Positions 1-7,575 of a DNA stretch of 20,446 nucleotides are shown here, in pieces. Each line of letters starts with the position of its first letter. Position 1 is the stretch's first letter. The stretch comes from CAIVAT01 sp964628215 (GTDB lineage: Bacteria; Bacteroidota; Bacteroidia; Bacteroidales; FEN-979). The position numbers and the translations under genes were made by a program. Below the pieces are notes generated by a model. It saw nothing but the letters and a program-made list of their open reading frames with translations, did not search any database and had not been told where the DNA came from. The DNA lies in NCBI GenBank assembly GCA_964628215.1, contig CAZVNF010000063.1, positions 1 to 20,446 on the forward strand, read 5' to 3'.

Positions 1-7
1 GGGGGAC

Positions 8-219
8 AGCGGCGTGAGCCGCTTCCTACCCGATTAGAAACAATCCATACGAGTGAATCTAAGCAGCGTAGCTGCGAAATTAATCTATTCCATTGGTTGA
101 AAAATTTTAACACAGGTATTACCTGTACCAGGTTGATTTTATGCCGCCCCGACGGGGCTCATAAAACACCGTGGCGTTTCTGGCTACAAAGATAACGCCC
201 CTCGCCTTCAGGAGAGGGG
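8..219. repeat. Cluster of five hairpin-forming palindromes (interspersed intergenic repeat)
   Basis: Five perfect or near-perfect inverted repeats lie within about 210 bp: AGCGGC/GCCGCT (8-13 with 18-23), GCAGC/GCTGC (63-67 with 71-75), ACAGGTA/TACCTGT (112-118 with 120-126), TTTTATG..GCCCC/GGGGC..CATAAAA (137-166), and CCCCTC..CCT/AGG..GAGGGG (198-219). No reading frame of note crosses them. The layout resembles the palindromic intergenic repeats common in Bacteroidota genomes; that family link is from memory and not tested. The region lies downstream of tamL, so one or more hairpins could also end or protect its transcript, although none has a clear U-tract on the minus strand. Confidence 0.55.
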
Positions 220-279
220 GTAGGGGGTGAGGTGCTTTATTGACAAGGGAGAAAGGAGAAATCTTGGGATGTGATATGC

Positions 280-307
280 GAAATCTGAAATGTGAAATCT
301 GAAATGT
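280..307. repeat. Perfect 14-bp tandem duplication
   Basis: The unit GAAATCTGAAATGT occurs twice head to tail (280-293 and 294-307). Partly matching flanks (GTGATATGC before, GAGATGTGAAATTT after) extend the purine-rich low-complexity tract from about 270 to 320. It ends at the tamL stop codon on the minus strand. No function is apparent; replication slippage is the simplest origin. Confidence 0.6.
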
Positions 308-319
308 GAGATGTGAAAT

Positions 320-2674
320 TTAAAAAGGATACCCGATGCCGAAATTCCAAATGATATTCTTTATCTGCATTTTATCAAAAAACCAGCGGTCGCCCGACGG
401 ATAGGAAGGCACATATATGTGGATGGCGGGATCGAGTCTGAATATAAAGAAATCGAAATCGAGCCGGATACCCACGCCTGCATCAATTCCAAATTGTTTA
501 AAAAATCCGGGGAATGTGAATTTACCACCGGGTAAATCCGCTGACTCCTTTAAAAGCCATATGTTTCCTGCATCCACAAATACAGCCCCGCGAATCCAGT
601 CGTAAACCGGGAACCGGTATTCTATATTTGCCTCCAGCTGAATATCCCCGATCTGGTTGAACGAAACACTGCCATCAGTATTATTATAAGTGCCCGGTCC
701 GAGTGTGTACATTTCCCAGCCACGCATACCATTCGCACCCCCGGCAAAAAATGCTTTTTCAAATGGCAGAAGGGTTGAGTTGCCATAGGGAACACCTATG
801 CCACCATAGAAACGGTACACTATCGAAAATTTGTTGCCTAAGATATTATAATAGCGGAAATCGACATCGGGTCGGATAAACTGTGAGTAAGGCAACCCGA
901 ACAGCATATAGGAACTGCTGTCGCTTTTGGAAGTGTTGAAAATTTTATTACATGCATAGATGATATTTCCGGCCGTTTCAAAGTTGGCACGAATATACAC
1001 AAAGTCCTTTATCTTGCTAATCTGTTGACTGTTAAACGTGAAAGTGTATTTCAGGCCTGCAATCATATGGTCGGTATACTGGTTCTTCAGCCTGTTATCC
1101 TGTTCACTATCCATTACGGAATCGAAGTAGGCATCTGTATAGACCTTTACCAGTGAGACTTCCACCGGGTTGAACATATGCGTCATGGTGTTTTTCTGCT
1201 GCCAGGAATAACCAAAGTTGATGTTGGAAATGTGCTGGTCATAATGTTGCTGGTGCTGATAACTGTAACCTATGTTTATATTTGTCTTGGGTTTGAAATT
1301 TTTCGGCAATGTTTCAGGCCTGATGGGAATGAGAAACTGAGGGAAGGTGATCCCGCCATTGATCCCAAATTGAATGGTATTGAAAAATGAGTTGCCTGTT
1401 GTTCCTCCTGTTGCCTGCATTTGAAGCGAACCGTTCAGATTCATTCGTAAAAGCTGGGCTCCGCTGAAAATATTCCGGTTTTGATAACCCAGGTTGGCCT
1501 GTACACCAAATGCGCCACCTGAGTTCGTTCCGTCCGTGGTTACGGAAAAAGATTGCGCAGGTGCCCGGGATAGTTCCACATGACAATCGACCAGGTCGTT
1601 TTTCCGCAATAAAAACTCTTTGCCTTCATCGACTTCCCTGAACTGGATGTTTATATATTTAAAAACTTGCAAACCGGATAGTTGAGAATAACTCTGGTTC
1701 ACATCCGGCAAATTGTAGTTGGATAGGGGTGTGATAAAGATTGACTGGGCAATCGTTCGAGGTTTTACCTTGAATTTATCCTCGAAAAGAAAATAGTACG
1801 TGTTATCCGGTTGCCCTTTTACCGGGCTTTGATATGATTTCACAAGGGTATCATACTTCCCGGTAAAGGTAATAAGGTGGTCAAATTCAGGATAAATATA
1901 TACCTTGTTAACAAAATACCGCTTGTGAGGTACTTGTTGAACCATTGTGAAATTGTTGAAGGAGGGCATAACTTTGTTAATGATTTCCAAAGTTATGTCA
2001 CACTGCCGCTGGAGAAAGTTTGTATCTATCCGATATTTGATATAGACATTTGAGAACCGGAAAAATCCATAATTCAGCAGATTATTGGTGATTCTGGTAC
2101 GTTCATCATCAAGGAGATAAGAGTCATAATTCTGTCCCTTTTTTATCAGACATTTGGTGGTGTCTTTAAATACAAAGACAGACAACTGAGAGTCGGTTAC
2201 TGCATATTTCAGATTTCTGACCAGGTAAGGTTTTGATGTGGTAATGCGGTATTGTACAACGGCTTTCTTCTTCTTATAATGAATCGTATCCGTGATGATT
2301 GATTTAAAATACCCTTTATTGCCCAGGTACATGGTCATTTGCTTGATGGAAACCGAGATAAGGCTTGTGTCGAGAATAACCGGCTCGGAACCTACCTTTG
2401 TTCTGAGCCATTTCTTGAATTTGGAGTCTTCACCCTTGTTGCCCATATTGTAAAAAGCAATGTTGGTGCGAAATAATCCGAAGGACTTAGTGTTGGGTTT
2501 TTGTTGAATATAGGGTTCAAGTTCTTCAACAAGAATCTTACGGTCAGAAATTTTTATTTTATTTTTAATCAGAAGGTACTCGCCCGATTCGAGGTTTTTT
2601 GTGACATTGCAACTGCTGAATATCAGCATGGCCAAGATAAATGCACAAATACCGGTAAGTGTTTTATTGTTCAA
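320..2674 (-). CDS. tamL: TamL-like Omp85-family outer-membrane lipoprotein (BamA/TamA family)
   Basis: This is an outer-membrane assembly protein of the Omp85 superfamily, in the lipoprotein form (TamL) typical of Bacteroidota. The 784-residue product begins with a lipoprotein signal whose lipobox FSSC puts the lipidated cysteine at residue 22. About 300 residues with POTRA-like character follow. The second half is aromatic and beta-rich and ends in a barrel with the L6-type motif FFAGGANGMRGW and a terminal phenylalanine (GIGYPF), as expected for a beta-signal. TamL is thought to act with an inner-membrane TamB-like partner in envelope biogenesis; no tamB is in this window. The reading frame starts with TTG at 2674. 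No in-frame ATG exists upstream before a TAA, and the internal ATG (residue 16) would destroy the signal peptide. An ATG at 2685 is out of frame by one base, so the start is uncertain. Confidence 0.88.
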   Translation of the reverse strand: MNNKTLTGICAFILAMLIFSSCNVTKNLESGEYLLIKNKIKISDRKILVEELEPYIQQKPNTKSFGLFRTNIAFYNMGNKGEDSKFKKWLRTKVGSEPVILDTSLISVSIKQMTMYLGNKGYFKSIITDTIHYKKKKAVVQYRITTSKPYLVRNLKYAVTDSQLSVFVFKDTTKCLIKKGQNYDSYLLDDERTRITNNLLNYGFFRFSNVYIKYRIDTNFLQRQCDITLEIINKVMPSFNNFTMVQQVPHKRYFVNKVYIYPEFDHLITFTGKYDTLVKSYQSPVKGQPDNTYYFLFEDKFKVKPRTIAQSIFITPLSNYNLPDVNQSYSQLSGLQVFKYINIQFREVDEGKEFLLRKNDLVDCHVELSRAPAQSFSVTTDGTNSGGAFGVQANLGYQNRNIFSGAQLLRMNLNGSLQMQATGGTTGNSFFNTIQFGINGGITFPQFLIPIRPETLPKNFKPKTNINIGYSYQHQQHYDQHISNINFGYSWQQKNTMTHMFNPVEVSLVKVYTDAYFDSVMDSEQDNRLKNQYTDHMIAGLKYTFTFNSQQISKIKDFVYIRANFETAGNIIYACNKIFNTSKSDSSSYMLFGLPYSQFIRPDVDFRYYNILGNKFSIVYRFYGGIGVPYGNSTLLPFEKAFFAGGANGMRGWEMYTLGPGTYNNTDGSVSFNQIGDIQLEANIEYRFPVYDWIRGAVFVDAGNIWLLKESADLPGGKFTFPGFFKQFGIDAGVGIRLDFDFFIFRLDPAIHIYVPSYPSGDRWFFDKMQIKNIIWNFGIGYPF

Positions 2675-3014
2675 ATATGATTCATATTAATAGGTTTTAC
2701 CCGTCCTGTTCACAGCCTTTTTCATCTGACCTGCCTGCATGGAAATCTACGACCGTTCCGGTAACAAAAATAAGGATTAAAATCTATATATTTGTGCTGC
2801 ATAGTTAGTCACAACGGTCGAATTATTTAAAAAGCAATTTCTAAAATATCAATATTACCCGTTTATAGGTATTGTGACTATAATAACTAAATGATACTTT
2901 TGTGCTCTCATAATCTTGTTAGTCCAGCCAGATTATACATAGTGAGAATAATGGACGATAACTGTATTATACATGAAAATCATAAATTATTATTTATTTC
3001 TAAATCCAAAAAAC
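2675..3014. other. Divergent intergenic region between tamL and the small envelope genes
   Basis: No convincing gene lies in these 340 bp. Two perfect inverted repeats interleave: CGACCGTT (2750-2757) with AACGGTCG (2813-2820), and TAGTCACAA (2806-2814) with TTGTGACTA (2872-2880). TAnnTTTG-like elements occur on the plus strand at 2787-2794 (TATATTTG) and 2895-2902, and on the minus strand at 2765-2772 (TATTTTTG, a possible tamL promoter without a good upstream TTG). The inverted repeats could be regulatory or chance. Confidence 0.5.
2872..2902 (+). promoter_or_regulatory. Putative Bacteroidota sigma-A promoter for the 3015 gene
   Basis: TTG at 2872-2874, a 20-nt spacer and TACTTTTG at 2895-2902 match the TTG / TAnnTTTG consensus of Bacteroidota housekeeping promoters. 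The predicted start of transcription, near 2909, leaves a leader of roughly 105 nt. The TTG lies inside the right arm of a 9-bp inverted repeat, so a repressor could overlap it. Confidence 0.5.
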
Positions 3015-3482
3015 ATGAAAAAACAAATTTTACTTATTGCAGCTTTGTTTCTGGCATCCTTTGCCTACACGCAATCAAACAAAGAAGAAGTCGACCTTAT
3101 GCAAGCCGCATTTGGCATGGATAAAAAGGCGATTGTTACTGATTTTGTTAAACCTTCAGCAGCCCAAAAGGATGCATTCTGGAAATTATATGATGAATAT
3201 GAAACCCAAAGAAAAGTTCTTGGAAAGCAGAGGATTGAATTACTGAATCAATATGCGGATCAATATCTCACGATGACTGGTGAACAGGCCGATGCATGGA
3301 CAAAAAAGGTGATTGAATTGCAGAAAAAAACCGATAACCTGATTACTACTTATTATGGTAAGGTAAAAGCGGTATCAGATGGTATTGTTGCAACCCAGTT
3401 TTACCAGATTGAAAGTTACATCCTTACTGCTATTCGGGCAGAGATTCTGGAGAATGTACCCTTTTTGCAAAAGGCCAAATAA
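3015..3482 (+). CDS. Secreted helical protein of unknown function
   Basis: The 155-residue product has a Sec signal peptide (MKKQILLIAALFLASFAYTQ). The mature part is charged and almost wholly helical, with a heptad-like middle (DEYETQRKVLGKQRIELL, then a second segment around KKVIELQKKTDNL). It ends in a segment with aromatic and hydrophobic residues (FYQIESYILTAIR). Size and composition recall small periplasmic Spy/CpxP-like helical proteins, but no diagnostic LTxxQ motif is seen, so no function is assigned. I chose ATG 3015 because an upstream in-frame ATG at 2973 adds 14 residues before the signal peptide. It is the first of three small envelope genes on this strand and could be co-transcribed with the DUF4136-like lipoprotein 81 nt downstream. 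Confidence 0.75.
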   Translation: MKKQILLIAALFLASFAYTQSNKEEVDLMQAAFGMDKKAIVTDFVKPSAAQKDAFWKLYDEYETQRKVLGKQRIELLNQYADQYLTMTGEQADAWTKKVIELQKKTDNLITTYYGKVKAVSDGIVATQFYQIESYILTAIRAEILENVPFLQKAK

Positions 3483-3563
3483 GTATCTGAACCTTTAAAA
3501 AACCAGTGTACAGCAATTTGTATTTTGCTAATCATCTAAATTATTAACAAATAAATTCATCGT

Positions 3564-4163
3564 ATGAAAACAAAACTAGGTTATTTATTCATTGGGCTGG
3601 GACTGGTGTTTACCCTCTCCTGCACAAAGTATCCTCCCGAATCTGACCGTTTACTCGAGGATCTTGCCGTGATTACCCAATACGACACCAAAGCCGTGTT
3701 TACCGATTACACAACGTATTATATTTACGACACGATTACGAAAATTACAGATGTTAAAACATCAACGATAAGTGCTGCAGATGCTGCACCGTCAATTCAG
3801 GCCATTGTGAAGAATATGAATGCGAGGGGCTTTGAACAGCGTACAAACGTCAACGACAATGTTGATATGCGGATCAGAGTTATTTACTATGAAAATACCA
3901 CGGTTTACACTTATTCCTATAGCTGGTACGGCGGGTATTATCCTTACTATCCCTATTATCCGGTTTATTACTCTTCCTATACTGCAGGATTAGGGGAAAT
4001 TCAGTTGGCTGACATGACCTCTGAGAACATTGTGAATAATCAGGTTCCTATTCTGTGGACCGCTGGTATCAGGGGCTTGCTCACTGGCTCCCATACAACT
4101 TCTGAAGTTACCGGCCGTATCGACCAGGCTTTTATTCAGACACCTCAATTAACAAGAAAATAA
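3564..4163 (+). CDS. DUF4136-like lipoprotein with a tyrosine-rich segment
   Basis: The 199-residue product starts with a lipoprotein signal; the lipobox TLSC puts the lipid-anchored cysteine at residue 20. The rest resembles DUF4136-type lipoproteins of Bacteroidota: D-Y-x-T-Y near the mature N-terminus, a segment on poorly conserved short-lived amphipathic elements (IQAIVKNMNARGFEQ, then VDMRIRVIYYE), and a late helix (VPILWTAGIRGLL). Between about residues 113 and 138 there is an unusual tract built from Y, P, S, G and W (for example YYPYYPYYP), which may be an extended surface loop. It lies 81 nt after the helical secreted protein and 27 nt before a small barrel gene, suggesting a shared transcript. 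The biochemical role of the family is unknown. Confidence 0.75.
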   Translation: MKTKLGYLFIGLGLVFTLSCTKYPPESDRLLEDLAVITQYDTKAVFTDYTTYYIYDTITKITDVKTSTISAADAAPSIQAIVKNMNARGFEQRTNVNDNVDMRIRVIYYENTTVYTYSYSWYGGYYPYYPYYPVYYSSYTAGLGEIQLADMTSENIVNNQVPILWTAGIRGLLTGSHTTSEVTGRIDQAFIQTPQLTRK

Positions 4164-4190
4164 CCTTCATCATCTTTAAATGATACAGCA

Positions 4191-4844
4191 ATGAAAAAGA
4201 TATTAGTTATTCTTACAGTATTTGTTTTGTTGGCCGGTTTGTCACAGGCACAGGATAAACCACCTTCATCACTGGGATTCAGTCCCAGTTCCTACTATAC
4301 CTTTTCATGGAACACCACCTTCACGATGGGTGATTTCAATAAATGGGTGAGTGGAACCAGTCCGGCCGGGTTTGATCTTGGCGGACGCTACCTTGTTAAC
4401 AACGGATTGACCGTAGGCTGGAACATGAGCTGGCAGCGGGTAAGCCAGATTTATGATGACGAAACTTTTACAATCCCTGACAAGGGAATTGCCATCAATG
4501 CCGAAAACTACCGGTTTACCTGGATGGTTCCTTTTCAGGCTGTGGTCGCGTATCACCTGATGCCCGGGAAAATGATCTCACCTTATGTCGGACTTGGCAT
4601 TGGTGGTGACTATATGGAGCATCACTTGCTGATTCAGGAGTATGATCTCTATAAAACCCGCTGGGATTTTTCCCTTACCCCTGAAATCGGAGCTTTGGTT
4701 AAATTTGGCAATTACAGCAGCTGGGGAGCTCTCGTGGCGTTTAACTATAAATGGACCACCAATAAAATTGAACTTTACGAAACCACATCAAAAAATTTGC
4801 AGATGCTCAACCTGAAAGTCGGTCTTGCCATGATCATCAGGTAA
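4191..4844 (+). CDS. Small outer-membrane beta-barrel protein (porin-like)
   Basis: The 217-residue product has a clean Sec signal peptide (MKKILVILTVFVLLAGLSQA, cut before QD). The mature part has alternating aromatic and glycine-rich strands: YTFSWNTTF, LTVGWNMSWQRV, PYVGLGIGGDYMEH, WGALVAFNYKW and LNLKVGLAMIIR. This is the texture of an eight-stranded OmpX/OmpA-type or OmpW-like barrel. No periplasmic domain is attached. It is the last gene of the group starting at 3015 and is followed by a strong hairpin terminator. The exact subfamily and function, such as small-molecule passage or a structural role, cannot be told from sequence. Start ATG 4191 gives the signal peptide directly. Confidence 0.75.
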   Translation: MKKILVILTVFVLLAGLSQAQDKPPSSLGFSPSSYYTFSWNTTFTMGDFNKWVSGTSPAGFDLGGRYLVNNGLTVGWNMSWQRVSQIYDDETFTIPDKGIAINAENYRFTWMVPFQAVVAYHLMPGKMISPYVGLGIGGDYMEHHLLIQEYDLYKTRWDFSLTPEIGALVKFGNYSSWGALVAFNYKWTTNKIELYETTSKNLQMLNLKVGLAMIIR

Positions 4845-4877
4845 TACCTTTTTCAAGGGACAAATGCCACCATAACT

Positions 4878-4925
4878 GCCGGAGCCGGGATTGCAAATAA
4901 TGCAACCGGCCCGGCGTTTGTTTTT
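4878..4925 (+). terminator. Rho-independent terminator after the small barrel gene
   Basis: A 15-bp stem is built from GCCGG (4878-4882), GCCGG (4884-4888) and TTGCA (4891-4895) on the left arm. The right arm is TGCAA (4901-4905), CCGGC (4906-4910) and CCGGC (4911-4915). It closes a five-base AATAA loop with small bulges at 4883 and 4889-4890. It is followed directly by GTTTGTTTTT (4916-4925), a U-rich tail. It lies 34 nt after the stop at 4844 and separates the envelope genes from the AI-2E/serine deaminase operon. Confidence 0.8.
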
Positions 4926-4958
4926 ACCGGAGTTGGGCAAAAATATCTTCAGGGATTT

Positions 4959-4990
4959 TTGCCGGCGAGAGAAAACCATTTGTACTTTTA
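4959..4990 (+). promoter_or_regulatory. Putative promoter of the AI-2E / serine ammonia-lyase operon
   Basis: TTG at 4959-4961, a 21-nt spacer and TACTTTTA at 4983-4990 approximate the TTG / TAnnTTTG consensus, with one mismatch in the last base. It follows the upstream terminator, as expected for a new transcription unit. The leader before ATG 5012 would be only about 15 nt. Confidence 0.4.
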
Positions 4991-5011
4991 CAAAAACTAA
5001 AAACACAGGCT

Positions 5012-6076
5012 ATGAAACACCAGTTTTCAAATAATTCAGTGTACGATACAACTATCCGGTTGTTTATTCTGTTATTGATCATTGGCTGGTGCCTGATGAT
5101 CATGATGCCTTTTGTAAGTATCATTCTATGGAGCATGATACTGGCCCTGGCAATGTATCCTTTGCACACTTTACTTACTGAAAAGCTGGGAGGGAAACCC
5201 AGGCTTGCCAGTGTCATCATCATTCTTTCCATCCTGATCATAATCTTCCTGCCAACCTGGTTCCTGATTGATTCGCTTATTGAACAGGTAAAAGCACTAA
5301 AGGTGAGTTATGATAATGGTACGCTTTCCATACCACCTCCTACGGAAAAGGTTAAATCGTGGCCCATCATAGGGATTCAGCTGTATGATATCTGGTTTGC
5401 TGCATCAGAAAACCTTGAACAATTATTACTAAAGTATAAAGATCAGATTATCGAAGTCGGGGGCAAAGTAGGAAAAGGAATATTTGGTGCGGTAGGAGGG
5501 GTAATCCAGATTATGGTATCGCTTTTCATTGCTGCTTTGCTTCTGGCAATAGGAGGGACAGGGGAAGAGATTCGCAAATTTTTCAGGAAGCTGGCAGGTG
5601 AAAAGGGTGATGAGTTTGCCGACATGACACTCAAAACGGTTGCCAGTGTGGTAAAAGGGGTGATTGGTGTTGCCCTCATCCTGGCTCTGCTAAACGGAAT
5701 AATTTTCATGCTGGCAGGTGTTCCTTATGCAGGAATATGGACTTTACTGGCATTTGTATTAGCGGTGCTTCAAATACCATTAATTTTTGTTACCCTGCCT
5801 ATCATCATCTATTTGTTTGCAGAGAAGGAACTTATTACAGCGATAATCTGGTCAGTATTGATTTTTGTTGCCGGTTTGTCCGACAATGTTCTCAAACCTA
5901 TTTTACTTGGAAAGGGCGCCCCGGTACCCATGCTGGTAATATTCATCGGTGTGATAGGCGGGTTCATCTTCTCCGGGTTTATCGGGCTTTTCACCGGTGC
6001 CATTGTCATGTCAATTGGATATAAGTTATTTGTGGGCTGGATTGATTCAGAAAATGAAACGGAGGAGGTATTATGA
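5012..6076 (+). CDS. AI-2E / PerM family inner-membrane transporter
   Basis: The 354-residue product is an integral inner-membrane protein of the AI-2E exporter family (formerly UPF0118, PerM/TqsA). The pattern is typical: an N-terminal helical hairpin (about residues 9-55), a third helix (65-90), a soluble charged segment (about 90-150), then a block of about five membrane helices. The signature segment SDNVLKPILLGKGAPVP precedes a glycine-rich helix (IGVIGGFIFSGFIGLFTG). Members have been linked to autoinducer-2 export and to Na+(Li+)/H+ antiport, so the substrate is not known here. Its stop codon overlaps the start of the L-serine ammonia-lyase gene (ATGA at 6073-6076). This implies translational coupling and perhaps a link to serine or pyruvate metabolism. 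Confidence 0.88.
   Translation: MKHQFSNNSVYDTTIRLFILLLIIGWCLMIMMPFVSIILWSMILALAMYPLHTLLTEKLGGKPRLASVIIILSILIIIFLPTWFLIDSLIEQVKALKVSYDNGTLSIPPPTEKVKSWPIIGIQLYDIWFAASENLEQLLLKYKDQIIEVGGKVGKGIFGAVGGVIQIMVSLFIAALLLAIGGTGEEIRKFFRKLAGEKGDEFADMTLKTVASVVKGVIGVALILALLNGIIFMLAGVPYAGIWTLLAFVLAVLQIPLIFVTLPIIIYLFAEKELITAIIWSVLIFVAGLSDNVLKPILLGKGAPVPMLVIFIGVIGGFIFSGFIGLFTGAIVMSIGYKLFVGWIDSENETEEVL
6061..6069 (+). promoter_or_regulatory. Strong Shine-Dalgarno of the serine ammonia-lyase gene
   Basis: GGAGGAGGT lies inside the last codons of the AI-2E gene. The AGGAGG core (6062-6067) is 5 nt before ATG 6073 and 8 nt before ATG 6076. The spacing slightly favours the second ATG. Such a site stands out here, because most other genes in the window have no recognisable Shine-Dalgarno. 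Confidence 0.65.
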
Positions 6077-7449
6077 TGGTTGGTAAAGGACCGATACTTA
6101 CCGTTCTGGATGAGTTTTACAAGATGGGGCCAGGTCCGTCGAGTTCCCACACCATGGGTCCCATGAGGATTACCTGCGATTTTTTTCAGCGCATATCAAA
6201 TCTGCCTGAGGATCTGCTTAAGAGAGTGACTGCTTTGAAAGTTCACCTGTTCGGAAGTCTGAGTGCCACCGGGAAAGGTCATGGAACTGATATCGCCTCA
6301 CTTGCCGGATTACTGGGGAAATCACCTGCAGCCTGCCCGCCTGAATTTCTGGATGCAATTGCAGCAAATCCTGGCCGGAATTACCCGGTGACCATTGGCC
6401 CTGTTACATTGAATGTTTCCCTGGCTGATATAATATTTGATTCAGCAAAGGGTGACTTCTTTCATCCGAATACTATGACTGCCCGACTTTTTGCCGGCAC
6501 GGAAATAGTATACGAACTGGAGTATTATTCCGTGGGGGGCGGTTTTATTGAATGGAAAGGGTATGCCCCGCCGGAAAAGGGAATGCCAAAGTACCCATAT
6601 GAACATGCCCGTGAACTGAAAAAATATTTACTCGAGGACCAGATTCCGCTGGCGACGATATTGATGGAAAATGAAATGGCAATCTCCGGCAAAAGTGAAC
6701 AGGAAATATGGGACTTCCTTGACCAGGTTGCCGGAGTGATGTTGCGGGGTGTGGATAACGGTTTGAGCGTGAGCAGTATTTTACCAGGCCCGATCAAACT
6801 GCATAGCAAAGCTGCAACACTGCATGGCAACCTCATGAATTCAACAAAAGGTGCGGCAGGGCTGGCTATCAGCCAGCTGGCTTCCTATGCTTTTGCGATG
6901 AGCGAAGAAAATGCCAGGGGACATATCGTTGTTACCGCGCCAACAGCTGGTTCTGCAGGTATTATTCCGGCAATTCTCAAATCGCTGCATATACTTAACA
7001 TACCTGTTGTTAATATACGGGAAGGATTGCTTGCCGCTGCGGCCATTGGATACCTGTGTAAACACAATGCCACCCTTTCGGGGGCGGAAGGCGGCTGCCA
7101 GGCAGAGGTTGGGGTTGGTTCTGCCATGGGGGCCGCTATGATTGCCCAGGCGATGGGGTATGGGCCCAAAGTTGTCTCCAATGCCGCTGAATCAGCACTG
7201 GAACATCACCTTGGTATGACGTGCGACCCGGTTGCCGGGTACGTTCAGGTTCCATGCATTGAACGTTGCGCATTTGGTGCGGTAAAGGCCTGGACTGCAT
7301 TCTGCATTGCCAGTGAAGAAATTCCGGAGCAGCGCCGGGTTGATCTCGACGCCACCATTGCAGCAATGGCACAAACGGCCAGGGAGATGAATTCAAAGTA
7401 TAAAGAAACATCTGAAGCGGGGTTAGCAGTTTCAGTTGTACTCTGCTGA
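6073..7449 (+). CDS. sdaA: L-serine ammonia-lyase (single-chain, iron-sulfur type)
   Basis: This enzyme deaminates L-serine to pyruvate and ammonia in the cytoplasm with a [4Fe-4S] cluster. The 458-residue chain contains both parts: the N-terminal beta domain with the substrate-binding motif GPGPSSSHTMGP (about residues 19-30), and the C-terminal alpha domain. Cysteines C342 (AEGGCQAEVG), C384 (MTCDPVAG) and C395 (QVPCIERC) match in spacing the cluster ligands C343, C385 and C396 of the Legionella pneumophila enzyme. The chain ends in VVLC, so the tail-in-mouth terminal cysteine (C458 in Legionella) is kept. ATGs at 6073 and 6076 are both possible; positions here use the first. It overlaps the AI-2E gene by 4 nt and has a strong Shine-Dalgarno, so the two are an operon. 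Confidence 0.95.
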   Translation: MMVGKGPILTVLDEFYKMGPGPSSSHTMGPMRITCDFFQRISNLPEDLLKRVTALKVHLFGSLSATGKGHGTDIASLAGLLGKSPAACPPEFLDAIAANPGRNYPVTIGPVTLNVSLADIIFDSAKGDFFHPNTMTARLFAGTEIVYELEYYSVGGGFIEWKGYAPPEKGMPKYPYEHARELKKYLLEDQIPLATILMENEMAISGKSEQEIWDFLDQVAGVMLRGVDNGLSVSSILPGPIKLHSKAATLHGNLMNSTKGAAGLAISQLASYAFAMSEENARGHIVVTAPTAGSAGIIPAILKSLHILNIPVVNIREGLLAAAAIGYLCKHNATLSGAEGGCQAEVGVGSAMGAAMIAQAMGYGPKVVSNAAESALEHHLGMTCDPVAGYVQVPCIERCAFGAVKAWTAFCIASEEIPEQRRVDLDATIAAMAQTAREMNSKYKETSEAGLAVSVVLC

Positions 7450-7517
7450 ACAATATGCATTCAGGATCGGGAGACAGAATATTATTCTTTTCACAGACCC
7501 AAGGATTCTTTATTAGA

Positions 7518-7562
7518 TTTGACATCCCATTACGAAAATTATTATTTTCGCATTTATTTTTT
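7518..7562 (+). terminator. AT-rich hairpin with T-tract, overlapping a possible promoter
   Basis: CGAAAAT (7533-7539), a TATT loop and ATTTTCG (7544-7550) form a perfect 7-bp stem, followed by CATTTATTTTTT (7551-7562). It could terminate the sdaA transcript. The same segment also reads as a promoter for the next gene: TTTG (7518-7521), a 21-nt spacer and TATTTTCG (7543-7550), one base off TAnnTTTG, leaving about 18 nt to ATG 7576. Both readings are tentative. Confidence 0.4.
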
Positions 7563-7575
7563 AATATCCTGTGAT

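Noticed and set aside
2891..3124. Plus-strand open frame of 77 residues before the secreted helical protein
   Set aside because: It overlaps the signal peptide region of the 3015 gene in a different frame and has no coding character.
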